64,000 nt of DNA from Nephrocerus scutellatus. Taxonomy: Eukaryota; Arthropoda; Insecta; Diptera; Pipunculidae. Below the pieces are notes generated by a model. That model saw only the letters and a program-made list of their open reading frames with translations. It was not told the DNA's origin and ran no database searches. Location of the stretch: contig OX352761.1 of NCBI GenBank assembly GCA_947095585.1, forward strand, positions 80,727,267 to 80,791,266, in the 5' to 3' direction. Below, piece by piece: positions 1-11,164 of this stretch. Each line of letters begins with the position of its first letter. The stretch's first letter is position 1. A program made the translations under genes and the position numbers.

Positions 1-766
1 GGCAACCGTTCGTTTAATTGTGGTGCACGTATGACGCAGTGGATATCGAAAATCAGCCGTATAACTTGTAATTAGATGGTACTTGGACGGACCACGTGTA
101 CGACTCCGATAGTTTACCTTTTGTAGGAATTCACTCAAAATTTATTTCCTTTTGGAATTCTGAGACCAATTGGTTCTAAACTAATCGAAAGCGATGTGCG
201 GGGCCAACCAATACCTGATCGATGATTTTTCTTTTGCCTTGAATAAAGTTGTTACCTTTCAATCAGTTTACCCTTAATTGAAATTCCTTGTTTATTTTGG
301 AAATGCTAATTGTCAGCCTTCGTCATATTCACGCGTCGATATGGCGTTCGTCTCTTTTGGAATTTGATGTTATATCATTAATTGGTAGCATCAACCCAAG
401 ATCAACGATCGTTTCATTCGTCGTGATTGGTGAGTGGTGGCTGATAAGAGCAATTCCTGCGATTAAGTTATATCTGGACGGGCTTGGGTCGGGTTCTTCA
501 TGTCTCCAATGGAATGTCTTTTCGGAATTCGTATAATTTCCTTAGTGGAGATTTTATGACCTTTGGTTTTACATATCTATTGGAGGCATGTTGTTATCGA
601 CTTTAAGTCGTTGTCCAGAACTACTTAGCCTGTTTAAAAATAAAGATGTTATTCCCGATATCGTTCAATTTTTTTTTGCTGCAAACGAACCCTCCGACTC
701 TGACCTGGGGGAGAAACTTCATCTACTCTTGTTAAATCGTACCTTATATTATATACTAGCTGGCTT

Positions 767-893
767 ATCGTATCGAATTTTTTTTATTCGTATCTTATCG
801 TATCGAATTTTTTTTTTCGTATCTTATCGTATCGAACTTTTTTTCGTATCTTATCGTATAAAAACCATATATCGTATTTTTTTTGATCGTATT
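767..893 (+). repeat. Short tandem repeat, TATCGTATCGAA plus T-run
   Basis: About three units, each a TATCG/TATCGAA core followed by 7-10 T and CGTATC, then one diverged unit. The matching stretch in copy B (6,349-6,445) has one unit fewer, so copy number has changed between the two copies. Confidence 0.75.
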
Positions 894-907
894 GAGATAA
901 CCTCTCA

Positions 908-1326
908 TTTATTGGCGCTTTGGAGAAACTTCTTACAGAAAGAGGGGCCCTATTTTGGGCTAGAGCTGCCACCTTGAAAAGGAAGATGTTCCTTGATATA
1001 GGCAAGTAATTCCCGCGTGAAGTTTCTTTTCCTAGGTACGAGTCGTGGGGGTTCCTCCCACCCTCATGGGAAGCAGCCCCTTTTAGTTTCCTCTCCCTTC
1101 CTTTTATCCGGTACCTATCCTAATGCACGCAAAATTTTTTTTTGTAATGGCGGTCGAGTGGGCCAGAAGCAAGAACCCCACCCCAAACCGGCGAGCTAGC
1201 AAGAGCAACGCTAGGCGTGCACCCCGCTGACGGCTCCGCTCCTCAACCTAGGTAGCAACCAACACCTGCTGCCTATATACCGCACAGTTGCAGTTGCAAC
1301 ACAAGCAAAACACCTGTTTCATTACA
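908..1326 (+). repeat. Internal LTR-type segment of copy A
   Basis: Shared with 4,943-5,364 and 6,463-6,884. It runs from TTTATTGGCGC to ...CATTACA and includes a TATATA near its end. Here it is followed directly by RNase H sequence, not by a primer-binding site, so it is an LTR end displaced into the element interior. Confidence 0.65.
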
Positions 1327-2620
1327 AGGGTAACGATATTAACTGACCACAAGCCACTAATTTCTATAATGAAGAAAGAGGTTAGTTAAATTCCTTCAAA
1401 TCGTCTTAAGTGTATGAAAATAAAGCTTCTTCCCTATACATTAGATGTGAAGTTTATTCCGGGTCGTGATATTCACATAGCTGATTTACTATCGCGCAAT
1501 TCTTATGATGGGGGTTCAGCAGATGTTGATACCGAGTTAAGTCAAATGGTTCATTCTATCGATCTAAGTGAGTCCAGAAAAGAACAGTTTATAAACGAAA
1601 CTAAGGACGATCCAATTCTTTCAAAATTAGAGTACTACTGCAAAAGCGGTTGGCCTTTAGATAAGACAAAACTTCCTGAAAACCTAAAATTTTATCGGCA
1701 CATAAGGCATAAAATATACTTTGAAGATAGTCTTTTTTTTACGAGGAGCGCGTTATAGTTCCTTTGTCCCTTCGGGACGAAATGCTAACCATTTTACATA
1801 AACCCCATTTTGGCAGTTATAAAACAAAATTAAGAGCTAAATCTCTATTATATTGGCCTGGAATGTCATCCGATATAGAAAATCTAATCGCTAAATGTCA
1901 TACTTGTGAAATTTACCAATCAAGGAATAGAAAACAAACACTTATTTCGCATGAATTACCGCATTATCCTTTCGAAAAGGTTGGATGTGATATAATGGAA
2001 TTCTCCGGTACTTCATACCTTGTCCTGATGGATTATTACTTTAAGTGGATAGAGTTAAGTAAGTTGAATGATAAGACATCATCCAGTGTAATCAAATGCT
2101 TAAAAAAGATATTCCAGCCCTTTTCCTCTTACGAGTGTCAATTATTTAGTACCAAATGGAACTTTAAATTTATTCATTCTAGCCCTAATTATCCTAGGTC
2201 AAATGGGTTGGCAGAAAAGTGCGTTCATATCTGTAAGCAAATGAGTAAGAAAGCAAAGGAAGATAAAATGACATTGAATATGCTCTGTTAGAGTATAGAA
2301 ACACACCCGCCGCAAATTTACCTTTTAGTCCGTCGAGATTCTTATGAGTATATTATTGCGATCAAAGCTTCCCACTCGAGACGAACGACTCCAGCCAAAA
2401 CTAGTCAACGATCAGCTTAGTTTACAAATTAATCAAGAAAAACAAGCAGCCAATCACAATCGGCACACTTGCCGAAGAGAAGTTAATTTTAAAGTAGGAG
2501 ACATGTAACTGTTCGAAATAATAAGACTTGGGAACCAGCGGTTATTGTTCACCCGCATAACACACCACGGTCTTGTTTAATTAAAAATGAAAATAATACT
2601 GTTATTCGTATAAACACAAT
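1327..2620 (+). pseudogene. RNase H-integrase remnant of gypsy pol, copy A
   Basis: The sequence begins inside RNase H, with a TDHKPL motif at about 1,344, and passes the DLLSR-type RNase H end at about 1,481-1,495. A stop at 1,756-1,758 and a frame change lead into the integrase zinc finger (a GSY...YWPGM stretch, then CHTC) and the catalytic core with the first Asp (CDIMEF, about 1,987-2,004). The stretch that should hold the second catalytic Asp (TDNG-type motif) is deleted; the frame resumes at KWNF and SPNYPRSNGLAEK, which carries the Glu region. The C-terminal part is fragmentary. Pol fragments of this kind cannot encode active integrase. Confidence 0.8.
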
Positions 2621-3100
2621 GACAATGTAAATTGTCGTGCAACGCAACTAGTGACAACCAAAAGAATCGAGACATTCATCCTCTTCTTAAACTTTTCGCA
2701 CATGTGCAGAGTCAAAATTTCTCTTGGTTCGCGAAGAAAATCTTTTTATTAAAGAATCGAGACATTCTCTTCTTAATAATTGTTTCCGCATAGCGCAATT
2801 TGTGGCGCCCTAGCGGGTGCATAACTTGAAGGAAAGCAAGACTGTGCAAAGTCAAAAATCCCTTTGTTCGCGAGGAGAAAATCCTCTTTTCCAAGCCGAA
2901 GAAAAGGGGAGGGGTAGTTCATGTGTGTGTGCCGGTAAATTGTCGTGCAACGCAATTAGTGACAACCAAAAGAATCGAGACATTCATCCTCTTCTTAAAC
3001 TTGTCGCACAACGCAACTTGTGGCAGCAAAAGAATCGAGACATCCTCTTCTTAAACTTGTCGCACAACGCAACTTGTGGCGCCCTAGCGGGTGTGTAATT
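2621..3100 (+). repeat. Tandem repeat array, 'CGCAACTTGTGG' family
   Basis: Several units contain TCG(T/C)(G/A)CAACGCAACT, AAAAGAATCGAGACAT and CCTCTTCTTAAAC, some ending GGCGCCCTAGCGGGTG. Clear unit starts lie near 2,630, 2,935, 2,998 and 3,057. Unit length varies because internal blocks are present or absent. It follows copy A and has no counterpart after copy B. No coding frame is convincing. Confidence 0.75.
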
Positions 3101-3110
3101 CGTAAAAGGC

Positions 3111-3930
3111 AGACTGTACGAAATTTTGTGTGGCCCATCAGATTGAGGAGTTCCTTCGAAGCCCGATCGTCATGACTGAACCAGAATTGGCAATGATGAA
3201 GATGATGATAGCGTCGAAACCAGGCGATGGCAATTCGGAGACATCTACTTTTATTTCCTCATACTTACCATTATGGATTTTTCAAGAAGAATAAGTAGTT
3301 TTACTGTAAGTGTATAATTTATATATATACTTTATATAATAATTTATCCCAGCATATAATAATGAAAATATCATAGGTATTGCCTGTATAAAGATTAGCG
3401 TTGTTTTATAATTATTATAAGCGAATATCGATATAACCAACTACCCGATTTATGCTTTGAAAAAGGGAGAGAAAAAAAAAATATATATATATAAATAAAT
3501 TTATCCGTATTGTTAAGATATAGTTTTATTCATCAATGAAAGCTAGGATCACAGAATATTCGGTTATTAAGAATGTCCAAGTTGCTACCGTATTGTCGAA
3601 AAACCATAAGATATTTTTTTTTCTCGGTGTACGTAATCGTCAGAAAGAGAAATTATTCCGTATCGGTTCCACGCAAAGTACTTTACTGAGATCTCTCCAC
3701 ATATTCGTCGACAGCGCTGCCGGTGGGCATGTTAGGGGACGAGTCAACAGACGTATCTAAGACTATATGTACACAAGCAAGTGTATGTTACGCGTGTTAT
3801 ACTGCCTGTGTTTGCGACCTATTACCGGTACTGGCGTACACTCAGAAAAGACAATACCAAACTCAAATTTAAATTGAAAAATTATAAAGTAATAATTAAA
3901 CAAAAAAAAAATTGTTGCTACTTTAATTGT
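3111..3930. other. AT-rich stretch without a gene
   Basis: It contains a TATATA microsatellite near 3,482-3,496 and A/T runs. I see no protein similarity in the short frames. It may be 3' flank or U3 of the element whose LTR end is at 4,943-5,364, but no second copy in the window tests this. Confidence 0.4.
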
Positions 3931-3942
3931 TTCGTCATCTTA

Positions 3943-4720
3943 AGATCTCTACAGAGAAAAGAGATAAATTAAATTAATATTTGAGAAAAATACTAAAGTA
4001 GTATATGGAAGAAAAAAAATGGTTCCTATTTTTTTTTGTTCTACCTTGGTTACCCTATTATCTTAAGATCTCTGCAAAGAAAAGAGATAAGGTAAATTAA
4101 AAATTAATAATGTAAAGTAGTATTTAAAGAAAAATTTACTCCTACTGTAATGGCTTTTGTTATCTCAAAGAAGAGAGATGAAATAAATTAAAATGATAAT
4201 TGATATAGTAGTAGATAAAGTAAACATGATTTTTCTTTGCTACATTTTTTTGTGTAAAGACTCTTAAGGCAAGAGGGTACCTTTAAATAGAAACCTGAGA
4301 AAGTAGTAGTTAAAATAAAAATGTTTTTTTTTATTTTACTTTCAATTGGTTTTATTATCTTGAGATCTCTGCAAAGAAAAGAGATAATTTAGATTATAAA
4401 TTAAAAATGATAAAGTAGTAGTTAAAGAAAGATAAGGTTTCTATTTTTTTTTCTTAGTAATTTGTTACCCTATTATCTTAAGAGCTCTACAAAGAAAACA
4501 AAGAAAAGAGCTGATTTAAATAGAAATTTATCAAATACTAAAGTAGTATTTAAAGAAGGAATAGTTTCTAGTTAGTTTGTAACATTGTTTTCCTTACTAT
4601 CCTGAGGACTCTGCCAAGAACAGAGCAAAGTTAAAGTAAAATTGTAACAGTATTACTTAAGTCAACATTGATTTTTACGTATGTTTACTTGTTTATCATT
4701 ATCCTAAGGTCTTTGCCAAG
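3943..4720 (+). repeat. Eight diverged tandem units with a conserved hairpin
   Basis: Units are spaced about 94-126 bp. Each has TTATCTTAAG-like sequence and a short inverted repeat: 3,945-3,965, 4,068-4,088, 4,162-4,179, 4,259-4,276, 4,365-4,385, 4,483-4,512 and 4,609-4,625, plus a weak one near 4,708. Arms differ between units but still pair: ATCTCT with AGAGAT, AGCTCT with AGAGCT, CTCTG with CAGAG, CTCTT with AAGAG. Between hairpins lie AAAGTAGTA and T-rich blocks. The array lies just upstream of the LTR end at 4,943 and may be part of a long U3. Confidence 0.7.
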
Positions 4721-4730
4721 AATAGGGGCC

Positions 4731-4942
4731 CACTTTCAAGAAAAGATTAAAATAGTATTACTGCAGTTAACGATAGTTCTTTTTACTTACAAATATTTTT
4801 CTTTATTATCTTATATTGTATAGTATATTTAACGAAAAAAAAAGAAAAAAAGGGAATTTTTGAAAAAAAAAAAAAAAGAGAGATACAAATAAACGTTTAA
4901 GAATATTTAAGTAAAACGATTTTTTTTTATTTTATTCTCTTG
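4731..4942. other. A/T-run region between hairpin repeats and LTR end
   Basis: Long A and T runs with no gene. It is absent upstream of the two internal LTR pieces, where the T-rich leader lies instead. If the LTR at 4,943 has a longer U3, this stretch belongs to it. Confidence 0.35.
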
Positions 4943-5364
4943 TTTATTGGCGCTTTGGAGAAACTTCTTACAGAAAGAGGGGCCCTATTTTGGGCTAGAG
5001 CTGCCACCTTGAAAAGGAAGATGTTCCTTGATATAGGCAAGTAATTCCTGCGTGAAGTTTCTTTTCCTAGGTACGAGTCGTGGGGGTTCCTTGACCCACC
5101 CTCATGGGAAGCAGCCCCTTTTAGTTTCCTCTCCCTTCCTTTTATCCGGTACCTATCCTAATGCACGCAAAATTTTTTTTTGTAATGGCGGTCGAGTGGG
5201 CCAGAAGCAAGAACCCCACCCCAAACCGGCGAGCTAGCAAGAGCAACGCTAGGCGTGCACCCCGCTGACGGCTCCGCTCCTCAACCTAGGTAGCAACCAA
5301 CACCTGCTGCCTATATACCGCACAGTTGCAGTTGCAACACAAGCAAAACACCTGTTTCATTACA
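4943..5364 (+). repeat. LTR 3' part followed by a primer-binding site
   Basis: Nearly identical to the internal pieces at 908-1,326 and 6,463-6,884, but followed after TTACA and five bases by a primer-binding site. This is therefore the 5' LTR of copy B, and its last part is U3/R/U5. The left edge at 4,943 is only where similarity to the internal pieces starts; the true LTR may start further upstream. Confidence 0.7.
5312..5317 (+). promoter_or_regulatory. TATA-like box in LTR
   Basis: TATATA lies 52 bp before the LTR end, followed by CACAGTTGCAGTTG, which could include an initiator. The same box is present in the two internal LTR pieces. Confidence 0.35.
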
Positions 5365-5369
5365 TAAAA

Positions 5370-5387
5370 TGGCGCCCAACGTGGGGC
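5370..5387 (+). other. Primer-binding site, tRNA-Lys(CUU) type
   Basis: TGGCGCCCAACGTGGGGC is the complement expected for the 3' end of a tRNA-Lys, as used by several retroelements. It starts five bases after the LTR end. Confidence 0.8.
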
Positions 5388-6348
5388 CCGAAAGAAGTTC
5401 CGTATCTTCTGATTTCCTTTACGGGTTCCTCACTCTTGCTTGTCTCCCCTTTTTTCCTAATTTTAACCCCTGTTAATTCAGTCTGAGATTCAGTCGTCGA
5501 CTTGCGATATCTTCGTCATTTCATTAAGTCGTTCGTTTCATTTGGAACTTCAATGACTTATCTCTATTTGATAACCTTGACCAAAGGCAACCGTTCGTTT
5601 AATTGTGGTGCACGTATGACGCAGTGGATATCGAAAATCAGCCGTATAACTTGTAATTAGATGGTACTTGGACGGACCACGTGTACGACTCCGATAGTTT
5701 ACCTTTTGTAGGAATTCACTCAAAATTTATTTCCTTTTGGAATTCTGAGACCAATTGGTTCTAAACTAATCGAAAGCGATGTGCGGGGCCAACCAATACC
5801 TGATCGATGATTTTTCTTTTGCCTTGAATAAAGTTGTTACCTTTCAATCAGTTTACCCTTAATTGAAATTCCTTGTTTATTTTGGGAATGCTAATTGTCA
5901 GCCTTCGTCATATTCACGCGTCGATATGGCGTTCGTCTCTTTTGGAATTTGATGTTATATCATTAATTGGTAGCATCAACCCAAGATCAACGATCGTTTC
6001 ATTCGTCGTGATTGGTGAGTGGTGGCTGATAAGAGCAATTCCTGCGATTAAGTTATATCTGGACGGGCTTGGGTCGGGTTCTTCATGTCTCCAATGGAAT
6101 GTCTTTTCGGAATTCGTATAATTTCCTTAGTGGAGATTTTATGACCTTTGGTTTTACATATCTATTGGAAGCATGTTGTTATCGACTTTAAGTCGTTGTC
6201 CAGAACTACTTAGCCTGTTTAAAAATAAAGATGTTATTCCCGATATCGTTCAATTTTTTTTGCTGCAAACGAACCCTCCGACTCTGACCTGGGGGAGAAA
6301 CTTCATCTACTCTTGTTAAATCGTACCTTATATTATATACTAGCTGGC

Positions 6349-6445
6349 TTATCGTATCGAATTTTTTTTATTCGTATCTTATCGTATCGAATTTTTTTTT
6401 CGTATCTTATCGTATAAAAACCATATATCGTATTTTTTTTATCGT
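6349..6445 (+). repeat. Short tandem repeat, copy B
   Basis: Same TATCGTATCGAA/T-run unit as at 767-893, with about two full units instead of three. Confidence 0.75.
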
Positions 6446-6462
6446 ATTGAGATAACCTCTCA

Positions 6463-6884
6463 TTTATTGGCGCTTTGGAGAAACTTCTTACAGAAAGAGG
6501 GGCCCTATTTTGGGCTAGAGCTGCCACCTTGAAAAGGAAGATGTTCCTTGATATAGGCAAGTAATTCCCGCGTGAAGTTTCTTTTCCTAGGTACGAGTCG
6601 TGGGGGTTCCTTGACCCACCCTCATGGGAAGCAGCCCCTTTTAGTTTCCTCTCCCTTCCTTTTATCCGGTACCTATCCTAATGCACGCAAAATTTTTTTT
6701 TGTAATGGCGGTCGAGTGGGCCAGAAGCAAGAACCCCACCCCAAACCGGCGAGCTAGCAAGAGCAACGCTAGGCGTGCACCCCGCTGACGGCTCCGCTCC
6801 TCAACCTAGGTAGCAACCAACACCTGCTGCCTATATACCGCACAGTTGCAGTTGCAACACAAGCAAAACACCTGTTTCATTACA
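6463..6884 (+). repeat. Internal LTR-type segment of copy B
   Basis: Matches 4,943-5,364 to the same TTACA end but is joined directly to RNase H sequence. Confidence 0.65.
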
Positions 6885-8334
6885 AGGGTAACGATATTAA
6901 CTGACCACAAGCCACTAATTTCTATAATGAAGAAAGAGGTTAGTTAAATTCCTTCAAATCGTCTTAAGTGTATGAAAATAAAGCTTCTTCCCTATACATT
7001 AGATGTGAAGTTTATTCCGGGTCGTGATATTCACATAGCTGATTTACTATCGCGCAATTCTTATGATGGGGGTTCAGCAGATGTTGATACCGAGCTAAGT
7101 CAAATGGTTCATTCTATCGATCTAAGTGAGTCCAGAAAAGAACAGTATAAACGAAACTAAGGACGATCCAATTCTTTCAAAATTAGAGTACTACTGCAAA
7201 AGCGGTTGGCCTTTAGATAAGACAAAACTTCCTGAAAACCTAAAATTTTATTGGCACATAAGGCATAAAATATACTTTGAAGATAGTCTTTTTTTTACGA
7301 GGAGCGCGTTGTAGTTCCTTTGTCCCTTCGGGACGAAATGCTAACCATTTTACATGAACCCCATTTTGGCAGTTATTAAACAAAATTAAGAGCTAAATCT
7401 CTATTATATTGGCCTGGAATGTCATCCGATATAGAAAATCTAATCGCTAAATGTCATACTTGTGAAATTTACCAATCAAGGAATAGAAAACAAACACTTA
7501 TTTCGCATGAATTACCGCATTATCCTTTCGAAAAGGTTGGATGTGATATAATGGAATTCTCCGGTACTTCATACCTTGTCCTGATGGATTATTACTTTAA
7601 GTGGATAGAGTTAAGTAAGTTGAATTATAAGACATCATCCAGTGTAATCAAATGCTTAAAAAAGATATTCCAGCCCTTTTCCTCTTACGAGTGTCAATTA
7701 TTTAGTACCAAATGGAACTTTAAATTTATTCATTCTAGCCCTAATTATCCTAGGTCAAATGGGTTGGCAGAAAAGTGCGTTCATATCTGTAAGCAAATGA
7801 GTAAGAAAGCAAAGGAAGATAAAATGACATTGAATATGCTCTGTTAGAGTATAGAAACACACCCGCCGCAAATTTACCTTTTAGTCCGTCGAGATTCTTA
7901 TGAGTATATTATTGCGATCAAAGCTTCCCACTCGAGACGAACGACTCCAGCCAAAACTAGTCAACGTTCAGCTTAGTTTACAAATTAATCAAGAAAAACA
8001 AGCAGCCAATCACAATCGGCACACTTGCCGAAGAGAAGTTAATTTTAAAGTAGGAGACATGTAACTGTTCGAAATAATAAGACTTGGGAACCAGCGGTTA
8101 TTGTTCACCCGCATAACACACCACGGTCTTGTTTAATTAAAAATGAAAATAATACTGTTATTCGTATAAACACAATGCACCTCAGAAAGTCATTCAATAA
8201 ACCTCAAATCAAACAACACAAAAGATCTATACAGCACATCTACAGATACCGGTAAAGGTACAGATGCTTCATCATCCGCATATGTAACGAGATTTGGTCG
8301 TCAGGTAAAACCAACGGTTTTCTATAAAGCCTAA
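6885..8334 (+). pseudogene. RNase H-integrase remnant of gypsy pol, copy B
   Basis: Same protein order as copy A: RNase H end, integrase zinc finger with CHTC, core with the first Asp, then the same deletion of the second-Asp region and the SPNYPRSNGLAEK stretch near 7,734-7,772. Extra breaks include a frame change near 7,140. Unlike copy A it keeps the pol C-terminus, a TRFGRQVKP stretch ending at a stop at 8,332-8,334. Sharing the same internal deletion with copy A shows both descend from an already defective element. Confidence 0.8.
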
Positions 8335-8660
8335 AATGTAAGAAGGATAATATTGTGTATGCTGTCATGCGTACATGTTGTTGATGCTGACAACACGCAT
8401 GTTGTGGTTAGCTGTTTGATGTTCAAACTGTGACAGCTGGCAAATCTGGGCAGTATAGCGAGGGAGACGAGCAGTAGTGATCGAGAGTTGGAAGAACACA
8501 CATCTATAACTAAATTGTGAATTACAGACCTAAATATACATATAACATTGAATTACACTAACAAAACACTGACATTAAATGTTAATTACAAAACAATAAA
8601 AATACAAATTAAACGTTGAAACAATCAAACAAAACACAGTGAGCGTACGTTCCATGAGAA
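8335..8660 (+). other. 3' region of copy B, possible LTR remnant
   Basis: After the pol stop comes AAGAAGGATAATAT, then TGTGTATGCTG near 8,353, then a stretch rich in short A/C-rich words ending about 8,640. A 3' LTR of the pol donor could start at the TGTG, but no second copy exists here to prove it, and it does not match the 4,943-5,364 LTR. Confidence 0.3.
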
Positions 8661-8987
8661 AATTCTTAAAGCGTTTAGCCCTTTTCGTTGCCGTGGTCGT
8701 CGTCGTTCATCAGTGTATCCGAGGCTGATTTTGGGTTCCGTAATAATAATTTTTTACAGGCGAGGTTATTGGCCTCGCGCCAACCTTACTTTGAAGGGAC
8801 TAGCCCTATCATACCGCTTTTCCTGCATTGGAAGAAAATTACCGGAATTGAGCGCTGGAATTGAAGACAAGGCACTATTTATTGTTCGTTTCACGAATGA
8901 ACAAAAATATTTCTGGTCATAGTCGAATTTGACTCATCTAAGGTAGGCAGACGTCTAAATTTGGTTGGTTTTCCATAGTGGGGTTTT
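8661..8987. other. Unassigned sequence, possible retroelement 3' fragment
   Basis: Contains GGCGAGGTTATTGGCCTCGCGCC (8,760-8,782), an imperfect hairpin, and a short open stretch (8,713-8,922) that I do not recognise. It ends at the CTTT target site of the next element. Confidence 0.25.
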
Positions 8988-8991
8988 CTTT
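8988..8991 (+). repeat. Target-site duplication, left
   Basis: CTTT directly before the 5' LTR; the same four bases follow the 3' LTR at 18,647-18,650. Confidence 0.8.
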
Positions 8992-9304
8992 TGTGAGGAA
9001 AAAAATTGTCCCACACAATTTTTTCCACACTATTCGTATATACATTTTTAATAAAAGTAAACTTGTATACCCATTACAAACAGACAACATAGTATTTTGT
9101 TTCTCATTTAACATGTTGCCCACTCTCCTTAAGCGGATTGCAACATGCTGCCCACTCTCTTTGAGTGAATTGTAAAACACTCACCAAAAGAATACTCTCG
9201 TCTTATGGTTCAGGAAACTCCAGTTTTCTATTGTTTCCCCTTTTCCTCTCTTCTCTCGTAAACTCACCACACATAGCTAGTACGCATCATCATCAAGCGG
9301 CTGA

Positions 9305-10080
9305 GCGAAACAACAACAACATGATACGAGATCACACAGACTGGGAATACCCAAATCGATGACTAAGGAGTAAACGCACCCGTAATACACTCGGAAGCAA
9401 CAACAACACACAGGCAGTACGAGTCACCACAGACATAGAATATCCGATCGATGTCGATTCAAGAAACAACAACAAACAATATGCAATACATGGCCGCGTA
9501 CAGTTCACAGCATTATCAGACAAGCAGAGAGGTACAACAACAACAAGCAAACAACACAGACTCGGAAGATCCGATCGATGTCGATTCAAGAGAACAACAA
9601 CAATAAGCATGCACTACAAAACGGGGCAGACTTAGGAAGGAAACAACAACAAATAATATGCATACATGGCCGCGTACATTCCACAGTTCGCAGCATCACT
9701 AGACAAGCAGAGAGGTACAATAACAACAAACAGGCAATGCAGACTCGGAAGATCCGATCGATGACAACAACAACGAGCATGTATCATAAGACGCCACCGA
9801 ATCACAAATAGAACAACAACAAACAGCACGCAATGCATGGTGACCAGGAAAATCAACAAACAACATAGGGTCGACGGAGGCAACAACAACGCCACACCAC
9901 TGGTCGATCGTATGATTTAACGGATTTCCCTATCGTTGCATCAACGGGACCTGGGAACAACAAGCCATCAAGCGCAGCAATGCTAACCGGCCAACAACAA
10001 GCCATCAAGCGCAGCAATGCTAACCGGCCAACAACAAACAACAACAACAATGCCAGAACAAAGGAAGCAACAACAATACA
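9305..10080 (+). repeat. U3 region rich in CAACAACAA and GATCCGATCGATG
   Basis: CAACAACAA or close variants recur more than twenty times, interspersed with palindromic CCGATCGATG words and partial duplications such as CATCAAGCGCAGCAATGCTAA (twice near 9,965-10,025). Minus-strand frames here read as Leu/Val/Cys-rich artefacts. The recurring palindromes could be protein-binding sites, but nothing shows that directly. Confidence 0.6.
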
Positions 10081-10155
10081 CCATCGACCGATCATACGAT
10101 TTAACGGACTCTTCGATCGTAGCATTTAACGGGACTCCTTCACTCGACGGAAGAG

Positions 10156-10162
10156 TATAAAA
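10156..10162 (+). promoter_or_regulatory. TATA box, 5' LTR
   Basis: TATAAAA in the context GAAGAGTATAAAAGGCC. Transcription would start about 30 bases downstream, just before the minisatellite. Identical in the 3' LTR at 17,659-17,665. Confidence 0.7.
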
Positions 10163-10230
10163 GGCCAGCAATCCTAACAATCGGCCTTCTTTCCTAGTGA
10201 TCCCTCCTCCCGGCAACAAGTGTACGATCG

Positions 10231-11070
10231 AAAGTGCAAGAGTGAAATCCTTGCCTTCCCATCCACGCTTTACGCCAGTATCATTATCCTCACGCCTGAA
10301 AGTGCAAGAGTGAAATCCTTGCCTTCACGCTAGTATCATTATCCTCACGCCTGAAAGTGCAAGAGTGAAATCCTTGCCTTCACGCCCACGCTTTACGCTA
10401 GTATAACTATCCTCACGCCTGAAAGTGCAAGAGTGAAATCCTTGCCTTCACGCTAGTATCATTATCCTCACGCCTGAAAGTGCAAGAGTGAAATCCTTGC
10501 CTTCACGCTAGTATCATTATCCTCACGCTTGAAAGTGCAAGAGCGAAATCCTTACCTTCACGCCCACGCTTTACGCTAGTATAACTATCCTCACGCCTGA
10601 AAGTGCAAGAGTGAAATCCTTGCCTTCACGCCCACGCTTTACGCTAGTATAACTATCCTCACGCCTGAAAGTGCAAGAGTGAAATCCTTGCCTTCACGCC
10701 CACGCTTTACGCTAGTATAACTACCCTCACGCCTGAAAGTGCAAGAGTGAAATCCTTGCCTTCACATCCACGCTTTACGCTAACGCAATTATCCTCACTC
10801 TTGAAAGTGCAAGAGCGAAATCCTTGCCTTCACGCTAGTATCATTATCCTCACGCTTGAAAGTGCAAGAGTGAAATCCTTGCCTTCACGCTAGTATCATT
10901 ATCCTCACGCTTGAAAGTGCAAGAGTGAAATCCTTGCCTTCACGCCCACGCTTTACGCTAGTACAACTATCCTCACGCTTGAAAGTGCAAGAGTGAAATC
11001 CTTGCCTTCACGTCCACGCCTTACGCTAGTACAACTATCCTCACGGCCGAGAGTGCAAGAGTGAAATCCT
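10231..11070 (+). repeat. Two-state minisatellite in 5' LTR (13 units)
   Basis: Units begin GAAAGTGCAAGAGTGAAATCC. The short form is 55 bp; the long form is 68 bp with an extra 13 bases (CCACGCTTTACGC type). Order here: L S L S S L L L L S S L L, then a partial unit. There are no spacers and no protein content. Confidence 0.85.
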
Positions 11071-11158
11071 TGCCTAACAAACACAATTTAACCTTATACG
11101 TAGTTTTAAGCCAATAATAGTTTTAAGTTTACGGATTAAGCTAAGAAAAGGAAAAAAT

Positions 11159-11164
11159 AATAAA
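11159..11164 (+). terminator. Polyadenylation signal in 5' LTR
   Basis: AATAAA about 1 kb after the TATA box; the equivalent motif in the 3' LTR would direct the 3' end of the genomic RNA. Confidence 0.5.

Larger units (their letters stand above)
1..2620 (+). mobile_element. Defective gypsy-type element, copy A (5' end outside window)
   Basis: This copy matches copy B (5,365-8,334) almost base for base; position 1 here equals about 5,587 there. The order is leader or gag remnant (1-907), an LTR-type piece (908-1,326), then RNase H and integrase remains (1,327-2,620). No protease or reverse transcriptase lies between leader and RNase H. Similarity to copy B stops near 2,620, where copy B continues to the end of pol and copy A enters a tandem repeat. 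The leader shows only short frames with many stops, so no gag protein can be called. Confidence 0.7.
5365..8334 (+). mobile_element. Defective gypsy-type element, copy B
   Basis: Order: LTR end (4,943-5,364), PBS, leader or gag remnant (5,388-6,462), a second LTR piece (6,463-6,884), then RNase H and integrase (6,885-8,334). The leader has a few short open stretches but many stops. The same odd order is in copy A, so the rearranged form itself was copied rather than each copy breaking separately. Gag, protease and RT are missing. Confidence 0.7.

Noticed and set aside
288..536. 82-aa frame in the leader, also at 5,873-6,121
   Set aside because: Identical in both copies only because the DNA is duplicated; it is bordered by stops and has no gag motif.
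1017..1199. 60-61-aa frame in LTR pieces (also 5,052 and 6,572)
   Set aside because: It lies inside an LTR, upstream of the TATA box, and changes by indel between copies.
9332..10219. Several minus-strand frames of 65-90 aa in the LTR (repeated at 16,769-17,722)
   Set aside because: They are translations of the CAA-repeat U3 (Val/Leu/Cys-rich) and change with repeat number.
10231..11070. CRISPR-like regular repeats
   Set aside because: Units are contiguous, without unique spacers, and lie inside a eukaryotic LTR.
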